Source: a bacterium (GTDB lineage: Bacteria > Patescibacteriota > Minisyncoccia > Phycocordibacterales > Phycocordibacteraceae). From it: DNA of 7,941 nucleotides. The stretch covers positions 1-7,941 of the forward strand of contig JAKAMJ010000030.1 in the NCBI GenBank assembly GCA_021812955.1. The letters are read 5' to 3'. Below are positions 4,476 to 7,941 of this stretch, piece by piece. Positions within the stretch are counted from its first letter, which is position 1. Every line of letters begins with the position of its first letter. Both the position numbers and the translations under genes were made by a program. Below the pieces are notes generated by a model. The model did no database searches. It worked only from the letters and a program-made list of their open reading frames with translations, and had not been told where the DNA came from.

Positions 4476-5537
4476 ATGGTCACTCACAAAAGCATCATGA
4501 CAGCCGGCGCGGTGATGCTTGTTGTGGCCGGCGCGCTCTGGTTCGGCGCTCCTGTGGCGTCCGAGTACGATTCGGGAATGAAGGAGCGGTTCATCCCTCT
4601 GCCGGCATTCGACCGCGCGGATTATGACAAACGGCTGCTCGCGCTCGCGCATGTTGCCGGAAGTGGAAGTCAGACTTCAAATGCGCCTGTAAGTCTGACT
4701 TCCACTTCTACACCTAGGCTCTGGCCAGTGAAGGCTGTCTATCCGGAAGTGGGCGCGATTTTGCCGTTCAAACGCATCGTCGCGTACTATGGCAATTTTT
4801 ACTCGGCGCAGATGGGTGTGCTCGGGGAATATCCCGAAGAGACCGTGCTTGCGATGCTCGCGAGCACGACCGCGAAATGGGCTGCCGCCGACCCGACGAC
4901 GCCGACGCTTCCGGCTATCCAATACATCGCCGTGGTGGCGCAAGGAACCGCAGGCAAAGAAGGGAAATACATCCTCCGCATGCCCGACGACCAGATCGAC
5001 AAGGCGCTGGGTATGGCGAATCAGGTGCACGGCATCTTGATTCTCGACGTGCAGGTCGGCCTCTCGACCGTGCAGCACGAGCTGCCGATGCTCGAGAAAT
5101 ACTTGCAGATGCCGAACGTGCATCTCGCTATCGACCCGGAGTTCTCGATGAAGCACGGCGAGCGTCCTGGCACGGTCATCGGCACTTTCGACGCGGCGGA
5201 CGTGAATTACGCCGCGCAATACCTGGCCGGCTTGGTGCGGCAGTACCGACTCCCGCCCAAGGTGCTTGTCGTGCATCGCTTCACGCAGAACATGCTGACG
5301 AATTATGCGCAGATACGCCCGCTGCCGGAAGTGCAGATCGTTATGGACATGGATGGCTGGGGCAGCCAAGCTAAGAAGAAGAACACCTACCTGCGCGTAA
5401 TAGAATCGGAACCCGTGCAATTCACTGGCATCAAGCTCTTCTACCACGCCGACCTAAAGGCGCCCTCGACTGGTATGCTCACTACGAGCGAGGTGCTCGG
5501 CCTTACACCAGCGCCTATCTACATCCAGTATCAGTAG
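4476..5537 (+). CDS. Conserved membrane-anchored protein, possible TIM-barrel hydrolase fold, function unknown
   Basis: The 353-residue protein has a hydrophobic N-terminal segment (about residues 7-27) with no lipobox, so it is probably anchored with its body outside the membrane. A low-complexity linker GSGSQTSNAPVSLTSTS (62-78) is encoded by a palindromic repeat. The body (from about 98) alternates short hydrophobic strands with helices and has strongly patterned motifs: AYYGN (103-107), MGVLGEY (113-119), GILILDVQVG (186-195), HLAIDPEFSM (216-225), VLVVHRFTQNM (263-273), IVMDMDGWG (288-296) and GIKLFYHAD (318-326). Acidic residues at strand ends (D191, D220, E222, D291, D293, D326) are what a (beta/alpha)8 hydrolase would show. 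I recall similar uncharacterised proteins in actinobacteria and other bacteria but know no assigned reaction. The barrel is inference. Terminators and promoters isolate it as a single-gene unit. Confidence 0.75.
   Translation: MVTHKSIMTAGAVMLVVAGALWFGAPVASEYDSGMKERFIPLPAFDRADYDKRLLALAHVAGSGSQTSNAPVSLTSTSTPRLWPVKAVYPEVGAILPFKRIVAYYGNFYSAQMGVLGEYPEETVLAMLASTTAKWAAADPTTPTLPAIQYIAVVAQGTAGKEGKYILRMPDDQIDKALGMANQVHGILILDVQVGLSTVQHELPMLEKYLQMPNVHLAIDPEFSMKHGERPGTVIGTFDAADVNYAAQYLAGLVRQYRLPPKVLVVHRFTQNMLTNYAQIRPLPEVQIVMDMDGWGSQAKKKNTYLRVIESEPVQFTGIKLFYHADLKAPSTGMLTTSEVLGLTPAPIYIQYQ
4660..4708 (+). repeat. Inverted repeat inserted in frame in the 4476-5537 gene (two GTGGAAGTC units)
   Basis: GAAGTGGAAGTCAGACTT (4660-4677) is the exact reverse complement of 4691-4708, with a 13-nt loop. 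Each arm holds most of a 19-bp palindromic unit of the type GTGGAAGTCnGACTTCCAC: the left unit has lost its final CCAC, and the right unit its first GTGG. The layout of two units in head-to-head order matches the zwf element, and the unit follows the same frame GTGGnnGTCnGACnnCCAC. It encodes a Ser/Thr-rich linker between the membrane anchor and the folded body. Confidence 0.85.
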
Positions 5538-5544
5538 CTGAAAT

Positions 5545-5565
5545 AGCTCGCAAATGCGGGCTTTT
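5545..5565 (+). terminator. Intrinsic terminator after the 4476-5537 gene
   Basis: The stem AGCTCGC (5545-5551) pairs with GCGGGCT (5556-5562), one G-T wobble in 7 bp, with an AAAT loop and a TTTT run at 5562-5565. It begins 7 nt after the stop codon. An alternative pairing TCGCAAA/TTTGCGA overlaps it. The T-run is short, so efficiency is uncertain. Confidence 0.6.
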
Positions 5566-5574
5566 GCGAATGTA

Positions 5575-5602
5575 TTGACATATTTTTGGTATCTGATAGA
5601 CT
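5575..5602 (+). promoter_or_regulatory. Promoter of the rlpA-like gene
   Basis: A perfect -35 TTGACA (5575-5580) is followed after 16 bp by TAGACT (5597-5602), preceded by TGA to make an extended -10. It is the strongest promoter by sequence in the window. Transcription should start near 5609-5611, leaving a leader of about 46-48 nt before the ATG, unlike the leaderless genes nearby. Confidence 0.75.
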
Positions 5603-5642
5603 CCAAGGAGGGTGCGAGAGGTCTTTGTTTGAAAACCAAAAA

Positions 5643-5650
5643 GAGGAGGA
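5643..5650 (+). promoter_or_regulatory. Strong Shine-Dalgarno sequence of the rlpA-like gene
   Basis: GAGGAGGA lies 6 nt before the ATG at 5657, optimal spacing. It is the only canonical ribosome binding site in front of a gene start in this window and fixes the start choice. Confidence 0.85.
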
Positions 5651-5656
5651 AGTGCA

Positions 5657-6049
5657 ATGACGAAAGTTGTCATATTCCTTGCTTTGCTCTTCTGCTCGGT
5701 GGCGCCAGCTGCCGCACAGGAGAACAGCGCAGGGAATCGGGTCGTACACGCGCCGCGGGTGGTCCGCGCGTCGTGGTATGGCCGCAAGAACCAAGGGAAG
5801 CGCATGGCGAACGGCAAGCCGTTTAACATGCGTAAGCTGACGGTCGCACACAAGACCTTGCCGCTCGGGACGAAGCTTGAGCTTCAGAGCCTGCGAAACG
5901 GCAAGACGGTTACCGTGACCGTCACGGATCGTGGGCCGTTTGCGAGGGGGAGAGACATAGACCTCTCGTGGGCGGCCGCACGGCGCCTAGGAATAACAAA
6001 GAAGGGGGTCGCGGAAATACGGATCGTATCCGTCTCACGCGGTTCCTGA
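5657..6049 (+). CDS. Secreted RlpA-like double-psi beta-barrel protein
   Basis: The 130-residue protein begins with a signal peptide (1-20, ending APAAA before Q21) and no lipobox, so it is probably secreted rather than a lipoprotein as in E. coli RlpA. The rest is a single RlpA-type double-psi beta-barrel with RASWYG (37-42), RMANGKPFNM (49-58), LTVAHKTLPLGT (61-72), TVTDRGPFARGRDIDLSWAAARRLGI (88-113) and GVAEIRIV (117-124). No SPOR domain is present. RlpA enzymes cleave peptidoglycan glycan strands stripped of stem peptides. Aligned to Pseudomonas RlpA as I remember it, H65 and D91 match H131 and D157, but K54 replaces E120, which is reported as essential. Lytic activity is therefore doubtful, and a binding role is possible. 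A strong promoter, strong ribosome binding site and terminators on both sides suggest a well-expressed single-gene unit. Confidence 0.88.
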   Translation: MTKVVIFLALLFCSVAPAAAQENSAGNRVVHAPRVVRASWYGRKNQGKRMANGKPFNMRKLTVAHKTLPLGTKLELQSLRNGKTVTVTVTDRGPFARGRDIDLSWAAARRLGITKKGVAEIRIVSVSRGS

Positions 6050-6052
6050 AAC

Positions 6053-6081
6053 AAGGGTGGCTTCGGCCGCCCTTTCGCTTT
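6053..6081 (+). terminator. Intrinsic terminator after the rlpA-like gene
   Basis: GGGTGGC (6055-6061) pairs with GCCGCCC (6066-6072) around a stable TTCG tetraloop, and AA/TT pairs extend the stem to 9 bp. TTTCGCTTT follows (6073-6081). It begins 3 nt after the stop codon. Confidence 0.8.
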
Positions 6082-6136
6082 CCCAATAAACCAGGGTGAA
6101 TTCTTATTTCATCTCCATTTGTACTTTCCGGGCGTG

Positions 6137-6145
6137 TGGTATCAT
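6137..6145 (+). promoter_or_regulatory. Extended -10 promoter of the dsbA-like operon, leaderless type
   Basis: TGGTATCAT is a TGn-extended -10 (TATCAT at 6140-6145). It ends 9 nt before the ATG at 6155, as for zwf and the 4476 gene. TTGTAC at 6119-6124 is a possible -35 but with only 15 bp spacing. This supports 6155 over a TTG start at 6119, which would lie upstream of the promoter. Confidence 0.6.
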
Positions 6146-6154
6146 TCTCGGCAT

Positions 6155-6892
6155 ATGAATACAAACGAAACCAATAAGTATTTCTTGCCAGCGGCAGTTA
6201 TCATCGCCGGCCTCTTCATCGCAGGAGCGGTCTTGTGGAGCGGTTCGCACCCGGCGAAGGCGCCGGGCGTGGCGGATAACGGCGCGGCAGCGCCGGCGCC
6301 CGCGGTAGACATAAAGAACGTGAAGACGGACGGGGATCCGTTCATCGGGGACCCGAATGCTCCTGTCACGATCGCGTTCTGGAGCGATTTCCAGTGCCCG
6401 TTCTGCAAGGCGTTCGAGGTCGGCGGCATCCCGCAGATCCAGACGCCGCCGGCGCTTCCGGACATCATCAAGAACTATGTCGACACTGGGAAAGCGAAGG
6501 TCGTGTTCATGGATTTCGTGTTCCTCGGCAACGACTCTGTGACTGCCGCGCTCTATAACCGCTCGGTGTGGAAGCTGTATCCGAAGCAGTATTTCGCCTG
6601 GCGTACCGCGATGTACAAGGCACAGGACCAGGAGGGCGATCAAGGGTTCGGCAACGCGGCGTCCATCGACAAGCTCGACGCGACCATCCCAGGGCTTGAT
6701 GCGGCGAAGATAACCGTCGACGTGAAAGCGAACGCCTCCGCATACCAGGCCATGAACGATGCCGACAAGGCTGAAGCGGCGAAGGCCGGAGTCTCATCGA
6801 CACCGTCGTTCATCATCGGCACGCAGAAGATCGAGGGCGCGTATCCGTATGCGAATTTCCAGGCGGCCATCGAGGCTGCACTGGCGAAATAG
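6155..6892 (+). CDS. DsbA-family thioredoxin-fold protein, membrane-anchored
   Basis: The 245-residue protein is probably a thiol:disulfide oxidoreductase acting outside the cytoplasmic membrane. One membrane segment (about 9-29) is followed by an Ala/Pro-rich linker (34-51) and then a thioredoxin-4/DsbA-type domain. It begins GDPNAPVTIAFWSDFQCPFC with the active-site pair C81-P-F-C84, continues with a helical insert, and ends with VSSTPSFIIG (213-222), where P217 is the cis-proline facing the active site. It has no other cysteine. CPFC resembles the CPHC/CPYC sites of oxidising DsbA proteins, but direction of electron flow cannot be read from this. MliC (C48-C138) in this window could be a client; this is inference. 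No DsbB or VKOR partner is in the window. The first of three genes in a tight operon (next ATG after 1 nt). Confidence 0.9.
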   Translation: MNTNETNKYFLPAAVIIAGLFIAGAVLWSGSHPAKAPGVADNGAAAPAPAVDIKNVKTDGDPFIGDPNAPVTIAFWSDFQCPFCKAFEVGGIPQIQTPPALPDIIKNYVDTGKAKVVFMDFVFLGNDSVTAALYNRSVWKLYPKQYFAWRTAMYKAQDQEGDQGFGNAASIDKLDATIPGLDAAKITVDVKANASAYQAMNDADKAEAAKAGVSSTPSFIIGTQKIEGAYPYANFQAAIEAALAK

Positions 6893-6893
6893 C

Positions 6894-7232
6894 ATGAAGT
6901 TTTTCCTCCGCTGGCTCGTCTCGGCGGTCTCGATAGGCGTAGCTGCGTATCTGGTGCCCGGCGTCAGCGTAACCCTCTGGGGCGCGCTCATCGCGGCAGT
7001 GGTGCTCGGTGCGTTGAATCTATTCATCCGTCCGGCCATCATCATCCTGACGCTCCCGATAAACATCCTCACGCTCGGGCTCTTCTCGTTGGTTATAAAT
7101 GCGCTTCTCGTGATGCTTGCCGGGCTTATCGTGCCAGGGTTCGTGGTCGCCGGGTTCTGGGCGGCGCTTCTCTTCGCTTTGGTCTTGACGCTCATAAACT
7201 GGGTGTTCCGGTTCTGGGGCCACCAAGCATAA
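6894..7232 (+). CDS. Phage holin family 4 / YvlD-type membrane protein
   Basis: The 112-residue protein is almost entirely hydrophobic, with about four membrane segments (roughly 5-22, 27-43, 48-80 as one or two, and 84-106). LNLFIRPAIIILTLPINILTLGLFSLVINALL (41-72) is typical of the holin-4 superfamily, which includes chromosomal YvlD proteins. Despite the family name, these chromosomal members are not known to lyse cells, and their role is undefined. A longer frame is open upstream, but it is Arg/Ser-rich shadow of the dsbA-like gene, so I start at the ATG at 6894, one base after the previous stop. No ribosome binding site is visible, so translation is likely coupled. Confidence 0.88.
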   Translation: MKFFLRWLVSAVSIGVAAYLVPGVSVTLWGALIAAVVLGALNLFIRPAIIILTLPINILTLGLFSLVINALLVMLAGLIVPGFVVAGFWAALLFALVLTLINWVFRFWGHQA

Positions 7233-7235
7233 GCC

Positions 7236-7490
7236 ATGATCGATCCGGAGCTCGCTGCAAAACTCGACGAGATAGGCGAAAAGGCCGACAGGGCGTTCCG
7301 CGCTGCGGAATCGGTACGGAAATACCTCTTCTGGACCGGCGTCGTGACCGTCGCGCTCGTCGTGTTGCCGCTCATCGGGCTCATGTTCGCCATCCCGTCG
7401 TTCATAAACAGCTATGTGAATCCTATCAACGAAGCGGCCGGGAACCCGACGACGTCAACGACTGACCTCGTGCACTCGCTCGGGCTCTAG
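7236..7490 (+). CDS. Small single-pass membrane protein, function unknown
   Basis: The 84-residue protein has a charged, probably helical N-terminal part (MIDPELAAKLDEIGEKADRAFRAAESVRK, 1-29) with coiled-coil-like spacing. A membrane segment follows (about 31-53, YLFWTGVVTVALVVLPLIGLMFA), then a short polar tail. The start is 3 nt after the preceding stop with no ribosome binding site. I recall close relatives next to holin-4-like genes in CPR genomes but no assigned function. Operon position suggests it may partner the holin-like protein (inference). Its TAG stop overlaps the outer end of the palindrome at 7489-7543. Confidence 0.75.
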   Translation: MIDPELAAKLDEIGEKADRAFRAAESVRKYLFWTGVVTVALVVLPLIGLMFAIPSFINSYVNPINEAAGNPTTSTTDLVHSLGL

Positions 7491-7543
7491 AAATGACTCG
7501 CAAAACGTGGCGGTCGGACCGCCACGTTTTGCGAGTCATTTCT
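7489..7543. repeat. 55-bp perfect palindrome between converging genes, likely bidirectional terminator
   Basis: Bases 7489-7515 are the exact reverse complement of 7517-7543 around a single G at 7516, giving 27 bp arms. The core 7507-7525 is GTGGCGGTCGGACCGCCAC, identical to the second unit inside zwf at 2364-2382. Flanking AAAAC and GTTTT put a short T-run after the GC-rich core on both strands, so it can act as a terminator for both the dsbA operon and the DedA gene. It includes the last two bases of the TAG stop of the plus-strand gene and the whole TGA stop of the minus-strand gene. Confidence 0.9.
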
Positions 7544-7941
7544 TCTTGTGCAGCAAGTTCACGAAGACTGGCAGGAATGATATGGCGATGATGAAAAGCG
7601 AGAACGGCAGGATATAGGACTCGCTGTTCGGTATGATCGAGCCAAGGAAATAGCCGGAAGCTATCATTCCGGCACCCCAGAGCGTGCCGCCGAGTATGTT
7701 GTACGAAAGGAACGTTCCGTATTCCATAGAGCCTGCGCCGGCGAGGATCGGGGCGAGCGTCCGCACCACAGGCACGAACCGCGCGAGCAGCACGGCGCGT
7801 CCGCCATAGGCCTGGTAGAAGAGCTCGGTGCGCTTCAGGTATTCCTGCTTGAAGAATCGCGAATCCTCACGCGCCGCGAGCATGTCGCCTGTCTTCGCGC
7901 CGAACCAGTAGCCGACGGAATCGCCGATGATAGCCGCGACG
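7536..7941 (-). CDS. DedA family membrane protein, C-terminal part
   Basis: The reading frame enters from beyond 7941, and 134 residues to the TGA stop (7536-7538) are visible. The first visible residues, VAAIIGDSVGYWFGAKTG, are the conserved DedA segment (GD.iGY..Gr..G). They are followed by YGGRAVLLARFVPVVRTLAPILAGAGSMEYGTFLSYNILGGTLWG, the family's most conserved core, with the RFxPxxRt loop that enters the membrane. Two hydrophobic segments and a lysine tail (LLHKKK) end the protein. DedA/SNARE-associated proteins are lipid scramblase or flippase-like, linked to undecaprenyl phosphate recycling and membrane potential in other bacteria. The true start lies outside the window; the ATG at 7883 is internal. 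It converges on the dsbA operon. Confidence 0.9.
   Translation of the reverse strand, partial: VAAIIGDSVGYWFGAKTGDMLAAREDSRFFKQEYLKRTELFYQAYGGRAVLLARFVPVVRTLAPILAGAGSMEYGTFLSYNILGGTLWGAGMIASGYFLGSIIPNSESYILPFSLFIIAISFLPVFVNLLHKKK

Noticed and set aside
6119..6154. Upstream TTG start extending the dsbA-like protein by 12 residues
   Set aside because: It would lie before the extended -10 at 6137-6145, has no ribosome binding site, and the added residues do not resemble a signal sequence.
2336..7543. CRISPR array or phage origin of the repeats
   Set aside because: There is no regular repeat-spacer spacing and no cas gene; the holin-like gene belongs to a chromosomal family and has no other phage genes nearby.

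Overview
The window looks like chromosomal sequence from a member of the Candidate Phyla Radiation (Patescibacteria, probably a fairly GC-rich parcubacterial lineage). This assignment is inference from the small, tightly packed genes, the CPR-like mix (short membrane proteins, DsbA-like thioredoxin, RlpA-like protein, DedA, SdpI-like protein), a tRNA without encoded CCA, and the near absence of Shine-Dalgarno sequences. TGA is used as a stop (rlpA, the DedA gene), so the code is the standard bacterial one.

Layout: (1) 1-249, C-terminal end of a histidine phosphatase. (2) 281-353, tRNA-Gln(TTG). (3) 428-1075 minus, SdpI-like membrane protein, and 1126-2058 plus, MliC-domain protein, diverging from a 50-bp promoter region. 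(4) 2130-4405, zwf-gnd pair for the oxidative pentose phosphate pathway (glucose-6-phosphate to ribulose-5-phosphate, yielding NADPH). (5) 4476-5537, membrane-anchored conserved protein of unknown function. (6) 5657-6049, secreted RlpA-like protein, with its own promoter, ribosome binding site and two flanking terminators. (7) 6155-7490, operon of a DsbA-like thioredoxin, a holin-4/YvlD-type membrane protein and a small membrane protein. (8) 7536-7941 minus, DedA-family protein running off the window. Apart from zwf-gnd, nearly every gene acts at or beyond the membrane.

Two signals cut across the genes. First, a family of short palindromes with the pattern GTGGnnGTCnGACnnCCAC occurs at three loci: as a doubled, in-frame insertion inside zwf, as a doubled, in-frame insertion inside the 4476-5537 gene, and as the core of a 55-bp perfect palindrome between the converging genes at 7489-7543. 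Inside genes it is translated without breaking the frame, recalling Rickettsia palindromic elements. Second, sigma70-like -10 boxes lie only 7-9 nt before the ATG of five genes and 8 nt before the tRNA, which points to widespread leaderless transcription. rlpA, with a normal leader and a strong ribosome binding site, is the contrast case.
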